Shown here: piece after piece, positions 57,006-64,000 of the stretch
Layout of the letters: every line of letters starts with the position of its first letter
Position numbering within the stretch: position 1 is the stretch's first letter
Source: Candidatus Xiphinematobacter sp.
GTDB lineage: Bacteria; Verrucomicrobiota; Verrucomicrobiia; Chthoniobacterales; Xiphinematobacteraceae
DNA: 64,000 nt
Reading direction: 5' to 3'
Assembly: GCA_016766635.1 (NCBI GenBank)
Contig: CP068473.1
Coordinates: forward strand, 368,673-432,672
Position numbers and translations under genes: made by a program
Notes under the pieces: model-generated
Databases searched by the model: none
What the model saw: only the letters and a program-made list of their open reading frames with translations
Told to the model about the DNA's origin: nothing

Positions 57006-57344
57006 ATGGGCCTTTTTGAAGAAATCATTTCTCGTAAAACTCCTGCCAAGATTGTGTGGGAGGATAGTGAAGTGCTCGCCTTTCGGGATATACAACCTCA
57101 GGCTCCTGTCCATATTTTGATTGTACCGAAAGAGACTATCTCAGGGCTGACCTCTGCTGAGGAACACCACGTGGCCCTTCTAGGAAAGTTGCTTTTAGTG
57201 GCTGCTCATCTAGCCGAGAGCGAAAACGTATCCAGAACGGGGTTTCGATTAGTTATCAACAGCGGCTTGGAGGGCGGACAAGCAGTTTCCCACCTTCATG
57301 TGCATCTCTTAGGAGGTCGCCCCTTTTCTTGGCCGCCCGGCTAA
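57006..57344 (+). CDS. HIT family nucleotide hydrolase (HinT-like)
   Basis: This is a small HIT protein that hydrolyses nucleoside phosphoramidates. From MGLFEEIISRKTPAKIVWED it has 112 residues. The histidine triad HLHVHLLGG is at residues 96-104 (His96, His98, His100) with an upstream Asn in VINSG. A longer upstream frame is unlike the family. It is transcribed alone. Confidence 0.93.
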   Translation: MGLFEEIISRKTPAKIVWEDSEVLAFRDIQPQAPVHILIVPKETISGLTSAEEHHVALLGKLLLVAAHLAESENVSRTGFRLVINSGLEGGQAVSHLHVHLLGGRPFSWPPG

Positions 57345-57933
57345 TAAAGTTCCTTGCTCGAGTCAGTCCGCGCAGCGCCTGCAGTACGCAGCATGCATAC
57401 AGTAGTTCTCGGCCACTGCTTACTTGTTGTACGCAAAGGTGAAGCTAAGTCTGCCCAAAAGTCTCTCAAAGATTGTCTTCACATCATGCAATTGGGAATA
57501 GCTGAACTTAAGGTGCAACAGTCCAGCGTCCCCGTTATGCTAGATAAAAAAATTCCCCGGAATAGAGGGGCCTGCCATGGAGTCTGGAAAGCGGCACCAA
57601 GGAGCTTTTCGAGAGAAGCATTATAGGAATTAGGCACACATGAAGTGAATCGGCGCGGGAGTATAGTCTCTCAAATGAGGTAGAACTTCCAGGAAAGGGG
57701 GAAAGTAATATTAGAGAGGATTAGTTAGCCATACCTACGGCGTTGATTGCAGCTGGTAGCCACGTAATTAACGTAATTTCTAATTGGTGAGAAGAGCAGA
57801 TGCTCCCGTCGCAGAAGCAGTTAGAGCGGCACGCGACAGGGGTGGGCAGACTCCACAGAGATAAAAAATGAAACATAAAAGTCAGTTTGAGCTAGCATAA
57901 TACAGAAAAGACGCTGACACTTATAGTTTTCTC
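57345..57933. other. Gap between the HIT gene and argB
   Basis: It holds a possible kinase remnant (57354-57626) and an imperfect ACGTAATTA/ACGTAATTT repeat near 57765-57782. No other gene was seen. Confidence 0.5.
57354..57626 (+). pseudogene. Possible remnant of a P-loop exopolysaccharide tyrosine kinase (BY-kinase)
   Basis: The middle of a 90-codon frame reads LLVVRKGEAKSAQKSLKDC, then HIMQLGIAEL. This resembles the C-terminal part of Wzc/CpsD-type kinases and MinD-like ATPases (LLVVREGKT...RALELLRQLG). No P-loop domain precedes it, and the rest of the frame does not look like protein. This is a resemblance by eye and needs a search. Confidence 0.25.
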
Positions 57934-58809
57934 CTAGGGAAGGATCTCTGTACCAATGCCGGCGCTGCTGAAGATCTCTAGTAGCAAACAGTGGCTTCTG
58001 TCCCCAGAAAGCAGGTGGACCTTTGCAACTCCCTCTTGAAGAGCGAGGATTGCACTCTGAACCTTGGGTATCATGCCATCCGAAATAATTTTATCCCTAA
58101 TCAGTTTCTCGACCTCTCCGCGAGTAACAGAGGGAATTAGAGTCTTGGAAAGGAGTGGGTCCAACAGAATGCCAGGCACGTCGCTTACAAAAATGAGCTT
58201 GGACGCTTTGAGTGCAGTAGCTAGAGCTGATGCGGCAACGTCTGCATTGATATTAAGGGCATATCCCTCTTTAGAAAACCCTAGCGGGGAGATCACAGGT
58301 ACCATTTCCCGACCAATGATAAGTTGGACTTCCTCAGTCCGTACCCCATAAACTTCTCCCACAAATCCGATATCCTTGGACTTAGGAGGTATAGCCTCCA
58401 GGAGATGCCTTGCTTGGAATATTGTCTTCCCGGAGAGCCCTACCGCCTTGCCGCCAAAATGTCTGATGATTGAAACAATTCGTGGATTAATCTTTGTATC
58501 CAATGTTCTCTCAACAACAGAGATGGAGTTTTTATCTGTCACGCGTAACCCGTTTACGAAACGGGATGTTAGGCCGCGTCTACGCATGGCGGCGGTAATA
58601 GCTTTTCCACCTCCATGAACTAACACTGGATTAATCCCGACTGCTTCAAGAAAAACCACGTCCCTAAGTAAGCATTCCACTTGACTTTCATTCTCCATGG
58701 AGCTTCCACCATATTTAATGACAAAAGTGCTTCCACGGAAGCGTTGTATGTGTGGTAGAGCCTCAATTAAACTTTCGGCGCGAAGATTCGGTGTCAAGTT
58801 ATAAGCCAT
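57934..58809 (-). CDS. argB: Acetylglutamate kinase
   Basis: This enzyme phosphorylates N-acetylglutamate, the second step of arginine synthesis. It has 291 residues. The N-terminal FVIKYGGSSMEN, VLVHGGGKAI and INADVAASALATAL regions are intact. It is the last gene of argC-argJ-argB, 11 bases after argJ. Confidence 0.97.
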   Translation of the reverse strand: MAYNLTPNLRAESLIEALPHIQRFRGSTFVIKYGGSSMENESQVECLLRDVVFLEAVGINPVLVHGGGKAITAAMRRRGLTSRFVNGLRVTDKNSISVVERTLDTKINPRIVSIIRHFGGKAVGLSGKTIFQARHLLEAIPPKSKDIGFVGEVYGVRTEEVQLIIGREMVPVISPLGFSKEGYALNINADVAASALATALKASKLIFVSDVPGILLDPLLSKTLIPSVTRGEVEKLIRDKIISDGMIPKVQSAILALQEGVAKVHLLSGDRSHCLLLEIFSSAGIGTEILP

Positions 58810-58820
58810 GATAGGACTTC

Positions 58821-60032
58821 TTAGTCTATACGATTAAGTCGCACGTATTCCTCAGTTAAGTCCGTTGTTAGAATCGTATAATGTCCCTTGCCCGAGTTCA
58901 GATGAATGCTTATGTGGAACGCTGCACTGGCCGCAACTCTACCCAGGCTGAGGGACGATGCTGGACCAGCAACACCTCCAATTACCATTGGCAGCCGATT
59001 AAGAAAAATGTTCACTCGTTCCTCTTGAAATCTAGCACTGGAATAGCCCAATGCGTCCATAACTCGACCCCAACCTGGATTATTCCCGAACCAGGCACAT
59101 TTTAGAAGAAGAGAGTTAGCAACAGACTCAGCGGCAGAACGAGCCTCAACATTATTTCGAGCCCCCTGTACCTCAACTTCTACAAATTTACTGGCTCCCT
59201 CACCATCTAACACGATCATTCTAGAAAGCTCTCGGCATACGGAACACAGAGCTTCCAGAAACAGTGTGAATTCTGCGCTATCAGGCCTTACCAAGGGAGC
59301 TCTAGCTGCTCCATTGGCAAGTATAATAACTGTGTCATTGGTACTCATGCTGCCATCTATAGTAATACGGTTAAAAGAATCTTCTACCGCCCTGCGAAGG
59401 GCCTTAAGCAGCTCTGGTTGAGCGACCGAAGCATCTGTGGTAACGATACAGAGCATAGTCGCCATATTCGGGTTGATCATACCAGCACCCTTGGCCATAC
59501 CGCCTAGACGCACAGGTATTCCCCCCATTTGTAACTCCCTTGCCGCTTCCTTGGGATGCGTATCACTAGTCATGATAGCCCGAGCAGCAGCTTGATTGCC
59601 TGTCTGGCTAAGGGCTTGAACTAGCGATTTCAGACGAGGGCTAATCTTTTCCATTGGGAGTGGAACCCCGATACACCCAGTAGAACATGCCAAGACCTGT
59701 TGCCTACACAGGCCAAGCAAACTAGCAGTTTCCGCCACTAGCCGTAACACGTCATGATATCCCCGATCTCCCGTACAGGCATTGGCGTTTCCACTGTTAA
59801 GTATAACTGCACGAGTGCTGCGTGATCGAATGTGTTCCATGGAAAGCTTTACCGGAGCTGCCTTCACTTGGTTTGTAGTAAATACTCCAGCTGCTGAAGA
59901 CTTGTACTGTGAGTACACCATAGCTAGATCTGCATGGCCCCGATTGAACGGCTTAATCCCACAGTAAGTCGCACCTGCCGAGAAACCACGTGCAGCACAA
60001 ACGCCTCCTTTTACCCTTTTTAAATTGTTCAC
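58821..60032 (-). CDS. argJ: Glutamate N-acetyltransferase / N-acetylornithine acetyltransferase
   Basis: ArgJ moves the acetyl group from N-acetylornithine to glutamate, which saves acetyl-CoA in a cyclic pathway. It has 403 residues. The autoproteolysis site is in KGAGMINPNMATMLCIVTTD, with the new N-terminal Thr in MATML. It starts with GTG and overlaps argC by 4 bases. An ArgJ here means the cyclic arginine route is used and ArgE is not needed. Confidence 0.97.
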   Translation of the reverse strand: MNNLKRVKGGVCAARGFSAGATYCGIKPFNRGHADLAMVYSQYKSSAAGVFTTNQVKAAPVKLSMEHIRSRSTRAVILNSGNANACTGDRGYHDVLRLVAETASLLGLCRQQVLACSTGCIGVPLPMEKISPRLKSLVQALSQTGNQAAARAIMTSDTHPKEAARELQMGGIPVRLGGMAKGAGMINPNMATMLCIVTTDASVAQPELLKALRRAVEDSFNRITIDGSMSTNDTVIILANGAARAPLVRPDSAEFTLFLEALCSVCRELSRMIVLDGEGASKFVEVEVQGARNNVEARSAAESVANSLLLKCAWFGNNPGWGRVMDALGYSSARFQEERVNIFLNRLPMVIGGVAGPASSLSLGRVAASAAFHISIHLNSGKGHYTILTTDLTEEYVRLNRID

Positions 60033-61066
60033 GGCAAAAGCCCTTCTGTTTCTAAAAACCCACTCATAAGATTAAAACACTGAACAGCTTGTCCCGCAGA
60101 TCCTTTCATCAAATTATCGATTGCGCTAAAAAGGAGCAATTTTCCGGCGTGGGGATCAGTGCGGATAGCCAAGTTACAGAAGTTTGTTCCGCTCACGTGT
60201 TTAGTATCTGGCAAGACAGCACCGACATGAATAAAAGGGCACTGAATGTAATCCTCCTCCCATGCTAACCGTATTTGTGTAGCGTCTATGTCCTTGCTTG
60301 GGACAGAAAAAATAGTTGTGTGAAGACCTCTATGTGTAGGGAGGAGATGGGGGACAAAACAGGCACGTATTTCTTCCCCAGCAGCAAGGCTTAGCTCCTG
60401 TTTAATCTCGGCTAAATGCCGATGTTGAGGAACACCATAGGCTCGGAAGCTATCATCACACTCTCCAAAAAGAAGAGGAATCTCAGGTTTTCTTCCAGCA
60501 CCGCTCACGCCACTAGCACTAGCAACACAAAGGAATTCCAGCTGTAAAAACTTACGTGCTAGCAGAGGAAGGAGTGGTAATAGGATACTTGTTGGATAAC
60601 AACCTGGGCAGGCTACCAGTCTGGCTGAACGAATTTCATCTGCATGCCACTCTGGCAATCCATATACTGCTTCCGAGAGAAGATGGGGGGCTGGATGCTG
60701 TATGCCATAAAATTCCCGATACAATCCACTGTCCCGTAAACGGAAGTCTGCACTGATATCGATTACCTGGACACCTACCTCCAGTAAAGGTATTACAAAC
60801 TGAGCAGCCAGCCCATGAGGCAAGGCTAAAAAAACAACCTCCACTCCGGCATCTGTTAGACTAGAAACTGATGGGAAAGAGAAACGGTTGCTAGCAATGT
60901 TTCCGTATCTTGCCAATCTGGGTAGGACATCACCTACTGCTTTCCCCATGTATTGGCGTGAGGTCATCGCCGCTATCTCTACACCGCGGTGGCGTGCCAA
61001 TAAGGCACACAACTCTTGGCCTGAATATCCGCTTGCCCCCACTATTCCCACGCGTTTTCGTTCCAT
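60029..61066 (-). CDS. argC: N-acetyl-gamma-glutamyl-phosphate reductase
   Basis: This is the third step of arginine synthesis. It has 345 residues. The NADP motif GIVGASGYSGQEL is at residues 7-19, and the catalytic Cys156 is in VACPGCYPTS. His near HLLPTHRGLHTT is present. It is the first gene of the argCJB operon, with 108 bases to tRNA-Pro on the other strand. Confidence 0.97.
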   Translation of the reverse strand: MERKRVGIVGASGYSGQELCALLARHRGVEIAAMTSRQYMGKAVGDVLPRLARYGNIASNRFSFPSVSSLTDAGVEVVFLALPHGLAAQFVIPLLEVGVQVIDISADFRLRDSGLYREFYGIQHPAPHLLSEAVYGLPEWHADEIRSARLVACPGCYPTSILLPLLPLLARKFLQLEFLCVASASGVSGAGRKPEIPLLFGECDDSFRAYGVPQHRHLAEIKQELSLAAGEEIRACFVPHLLPTHRGLHTTIFSVPSKDIDATQIRLAWEEDYIQCPFIHVGAVLPDTKHVSGTNFCNLAIRTDPHAGKLLLFSAIDNLMKGSAGQAVQCFNLMSGFLETEGLLP

Positions 61067-61174
61067 AGAACGGGAGGCTAAATCAGCTAAAAACAGAAAT
61101 CACCATGTTTGTTCATTTTTAAATCCCCTTTTGCAACTCCCCCTTTCATCTGATAGTGGTAGGGGTTGCCACTG

Positions 61175-61248
61175 CGGGCCGTAGCACAGTTTGGTAGTGC
61201 GCTTGAATGGGGTTCAAGAGGTCGTGGGTTCAAATCCCGCCGGCCCGA
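61175..61248 (+). tRNA. tRNA-Pro (GGG)
   Basis: The acceptor arm CGGGCCG pairs with CGGCCCG. The anticodon stem CTTGA/TCAAG holds the loop ATGGGGT, giving GGG. The T arm holds GGTTCAAATCC. The discriminator is A and CCA is not encoded. Confidence 0.95.
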
Positions 61249-61352
61249 ATCTCGGCGGTCTCCGTTTGTTTGTGCCCTGTACCCTTCCCTTGGACTTTGC
61301 CATCTTCCCTATCCAGCGCAAACAATACCAGGACCCGATGGGCCCCACAAAG

Positions 61353-64000
61353 TCATCCCCTGGAGTCTTGTCTGCCTGCCTTATGTGAGACAAGATATTG
61401 GTTGATTTCGTTTATGATAGCTACCTCGTTTCCAACGAGGAATTCACTACCAGCTCGGACCGTACAAGAGCTGCCTTCGGTGTTGATAAAGTCGATGAGG
61501 AGCTCTTTGCTTCCAGGATGTCTGACAACGGAGTCCAATATCTCATAAAGCACCCCTTCATTAATTAATTTCCAATCAAGCTCCAGCCGGAGCGGTTGAG
61601 AGACTGGCTCGGACTGGAGGGGACGAACATCATTTATAGTTACACGCAGGGATTCCTCCTTTTTAACGACACGGGCCAGGAGGGAAACGACTGTGCCCAC
61701 CTTCAGCAGCTCTGAGAATCTTAAGAATACCTCATTCCATGCGGAGGCTTCCACGGCCCCGGTGAAATCTTCTATGACCAGAATGGCATACGGTCTGCCA
61801 TCGGTCTTGGTGAACTTTTCTTCCACTAAGATAAGCATGCCGGCCATTCTAAGTGTGACAGATCCTTCAGGGAGCTGCTTTATCTCAGCAATTGAGACAT
61901 GCTGCTCACCTACGAGGGCTGTCCGATATGGCTCTAGCGGGTGCCCAGTAACATAAAATCCCAGTAATTCCTTCTCGTAGGCCAAAGTTTCACGGGATGA
62001 CCACGGTTTTACTTCGGGAACTGGCCGCTGTGGAGTGGAGAGGTAGCCTTCTTCAACTAGAGAAAACAGAGAGGCTTGCCCACTGGATCTGTCTCGATGG
62101 AGAGATATCGCTCCCTTCATGGCCGTTTCAATGTGCGCGAACAGAGAGGCTCTAGACTTCCCAAAGCAGTCGAAAGCACCACACTTGACTAAACTTTCTA
62201 GGACTTTCCGGTTGACTGTCCGAGGGTCCATTCGACCGCAAAAATCCTCCAAACATCGGAAAGTTCCTCCGCGACTACGTTCCTGGATAGCAGAAGACAT
62301 AGCCTGCTCTCCTACGTTTTTGATGGCAGCGAGGCCGAAGCGAATGGCTTGTTGTTCACTCTCAGGAGTGAATTTTAAGGAGCTTCGGTTAATGTCCGGC
62401 GGCAATATTTTTAAGTGCATTCTCTGGCATTCTGCTACGAGGATAGAGATCTTGTCTGTGTTGTTGACTTCGTTACTTAGCAATCCAGACATAAATTCTA
62501 TAGGATAGTTTGCCTTTAGGTAGGCAGTCTGGTAGCAGATGAGCCCGTATGCGGCGCTGTGGCTTTTGTTAAACCCATAGCCAGCAAATTTTTCCAAAAG
62601 ATCAAAAATACTGTTCGCTTTCTTCTCTGGAATGTTGTTGGCGCACCTGCATCCCTCTATAAAACGTGTCCGCTCCTTAGCCATTTTTTTTTTGTCCTTT
62701 TTTCCCATAGCGCGACGTAAAAGATCTGCCTGTCCCAGAGAATACCCGGCGAGGGTGCTTGCCGCCTGTTGTACTTGTTCTTGGTAAATCAAGACCCCAA
62801 AAGTATCAGAACAAACCTGTTTTAGGAGAGGATGGGCGTACTCGATTCTCTTGAGCCCCTTTTTTCTCTCAATATAATCGTCGATCAGATCCATGGGACC
62901 AGGGCGGTATAGGGCAATGAGGGCAATAATATCGTCAAGGTTCCGGATTTGGAAACGCTTACAGGTGTTCATCATGCCATTAGATTCCAATTGAAAAATG
63001 CCGGTGGTTTTACCCTGATTCAAGAGATCAAGGGTGGGAGCGTCATCAGACGGAATCTGCGTAATATCGAAACGCGGCTGGTGATGACGAATAAAGGAAA
63101 TAACATCGTGGACAACGGTTAGGGTTTTGAGGCCAAGGAAGTCCATCTTTAACATCCCAAGGTCCGTGAGAGGCCCCATAGGGTACTGTGTGACAATTTC
63201 CTTATCCTTTCCCCTGCAAAGGGGGACATGGCCATCGGAAAGGTTATAATCTCCAATTACCACCCCGGCGGCGTGGATGCCTGTATTGCGGCTGATACCC
63301 TCAAGTACCAAAGCATAGTCCCAAAGTCGTTGAACACGAGGTTCCTGCTCTAGCATATTATGCAATACAGGGTTCTTTTCCGATGCGAGCTGGAGGGTGA
63401 TGTTTAATTCGTTGGGAATCATCTTGGCGATACGGTCGGCATCCGCATATTTCCAGCCCAGTACTCGTCCTACATCCCGCACTACGCTTTTTGCCCCCAG
63501 GGTGCCGAAGGTGATGATCTGTGCAACAGAACGTTCTCCATATTTTTTCCGCACATACTCGATTACCTCTCCGCGCCGATTTTGACAGAAATCGATATCG
63601 ATATCTGGGGGACTGACACGCTCTGGATTGAGAAAACGCTCAAAAATCAGTCCGTAGTGGAGGGGATCTAGGTCAGTAATGCCCAAGACATAGGCGACAA
63701 GCGACCCCGCAGCAGACCCACGCCCAGGTCCCACTGGAATGTCATGCTGCTTTGCAAAGTGGATGAAATCCCAGACGATTAGGAAATAACTTACAAATCC
63801 TGCCGTTTCTATAACGGAAAGCTCATACTCCAGACGACGGTTCAGGTTAACATCTCCTCGAACCCGATCTTTACCAAACCTTCTTTCTAGCCCTTCCTTG
63901 CATAATCCCCTAAGGTAGGTTTCCCGAGTGATTCCATCAGGTACTTGATAGGCTGGATATTTCGGTTCTCCAAACTCCAGATCGAGACTACAGCGCTCTG
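61353..64000 (-). CDS. dnaE: DNA polymerase III alpha subunit, N-terminus outside window
   Basis: This is the replicative polymerase catalytic subunit. The frame is open from 61353 to the window edge (about 882 codons). The palm motif with its catalytic Asp residues is PDIDIDF, next to GPGRGSAAGSLVAYVLG. The fingers, the tandem HhH region, and the OB fold (KFTKTDGRPYAILVIEDFTG) follow. The N-terminal PHP domain lies beyond the window. It converges with tRNA-Pro. Confidence 0.97.
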   Translation of the reverse strand, partial: ERCSLDLEFGEPKYPAYQVPDGITRETYLRGLCKEGLERRFGKDRVRGDVNLNRRLEYELSVIETAGFVSYFLIVWDFIHFAKQHDIPVGPGRGSAAGSLVAYVLGITDLDPLHYGLIFERFLNPERVSPPDIDIDFCQNRRGEVIEYVRKKYGERSVAQIITFGTLGAKSVVRDVGRVLGWKYADADRIAKMIPNELNITLQLASEKNPVLHNMLEQEPRVQRLWDYALVLEGISRNTGIHAAGVVIGDYNLSDGHVPLCRGKDKEIVTQYPMGPLTDLGMLKMDFLGLKTLTVVHDVISFIRHHQPRFDITQIPSDDAPTLDLLNQGKTTGIFQLESNGMMNTCKRFQIRNLDDIIALIALYRPGPMDLIDDYIERKKGLKRIEYAHPLLKQVCSDTFGVLIYQEQVQQAASTLAGYSLGQADLLRRAMGKKDKKKMAKERTRFIEGCRCANNIPEKKANSIFDLLEKFAGYGFNKSHSAAYGLICYQTAYLKANYPIEFMSGLLSNEVNNTDKISILVAECQRMHLKILPPDINRSSLKFTPESEQQAIRFGLAAIKNVGEQAMSSAIQERSRGGTFRCLEDFCGRMDPRTVNRKVLESLVKCGAFDCFGKSRASLFAHIETAMKGAISLHRDRSSGQASLFSLVEEGYLSTPQRPVPEVKPWSSRETLAYEKELLGFYVTGHPLEPYRTALVGEQHVSIAEIKQLPEGSVTLRMAGMLILVEEKFTKTDGRPYAILVIEDFTGAVEASAWNEVFLRFSELLKVGTVVSLLARVVKKEESLRVTINDVRPLQSEPVSQPLRLELDWKLINEGVLYEILDSVVRHPGSKELLIDFINTEGSSCTVRAGSEFLVGNEVAIINEINQYLVSHKAGRQDSRG

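Noticed and set aside
61166-61548. Plus-strand frames over tRNA-Pro
   Set aside because: They are translations of the tRNA and of DNA antisense to dnaE.
1-64000. CRISPR arrays, insertion sequences, prophage or toxin-antitoxin loci
   Set aside because: These were looked for by eye on both strands. No spaced repeats, transposase motifs or phage genes were seen.

Overview
The window reads as a piece of a small, reduced bacterial chromosome, most likely from a Verrucomicrobiota endosymbiont. A nematode symbiont of the Xiphinematobacter type is a plausible guess from gene content, but this is inference and was not tested by any search. Support comes from a Pur-alpha-type nucleic-acid-binding protein, a CdsZ-like C4 zinc-ribbon coiled-coil protein, a Lys/Ala-rich N-terminus on pyruvate phosphate dikinase, a GuaB3-type IMP dehydrogenase homologue, an MqnP/UbiA-type prenyltransferase, and a secreted thioredoxin-fold protein with a GSDWCxWC motif. 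Many long gaps hold decayed or gene-free DNA. I see no insertion sequence, prophage, CRISPR array, toxin cluster or secondary-metabolite locus.

Layout. 1-10.7 kb: partial NADH dehydrogenase (ndh), lysA, a MoeB/ThiF-rhodanese fusion, an MqnP/UbiA prenyltransferase, hisI, guaB3, fabF and pepF. 10.7-27.9 kb: one minus-strand str-S10-spc-alpha ribosomal block, transcribed rpsL, rpsG, fusA, rpsJ, rplC, rplD, rplW, rplB, rpsS, rplV, rpsC, rplP, rpmC, rpsQ, rplN, rplX, rplE, rpsH, rplF, rplR, rpsE, rplO, secY, map, infA, rpmJ, rpsM, rpsK, rpsD. The usual neighbours tuf, rpsN, rpmD, adk, rpoA and rplQ are absent from their places. 28-44 kb: tsaE-tsaB, pgi, leuC-leuD, ppdK-lgt, a PUR-domain gene, tRNA-Gly, tsaD with a secreted thioredoxin-like gene, and rnd-birA. 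44-53 kb: a zinc-ribbon protein, rfaE2, a frameshifted dedA pseudogene, trxA, rsmE, dnaX, tRNA-Arg and a LolC/E-type permease. 52-64 kb: fabG-pgl-glycogen synthase-obgE, a HIT protein, argC-argJ-argB, tRNA-Pro and the 3' part of dnaE.

How it fits together. The retained metabolism includes steps for lysine (lysA), histidine (hisI), leucine (leuCD) and arginine (argCJB), all essential for animals, alongside central carbon (pgi, pgl, ppdK, glycogen synthase), fatty acid (fabF, fabG), quinone/respiration (mqnP-like, ndh) and envelope functions (lgt, lolC/E, rfaE2). This fits a Gram-negative nutritional symbiont. All three Tsa genes present (tsaB, tsaD, tsaE) serve t6A tRNA modification.

The most notable non-routine signals are the dedA pseudogene with at least three frameshifts, several protein-like frames with no start codon, repeated exact short tandem duplications in non-coding DNA (and one inside ppdK), a 313-bp non-coding gap with a strong hairpin inside the S10 operon, and an orphan terminator-like RNA structure upstream of tRNA-Gly. 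I found no convincing novel multi-gene system.
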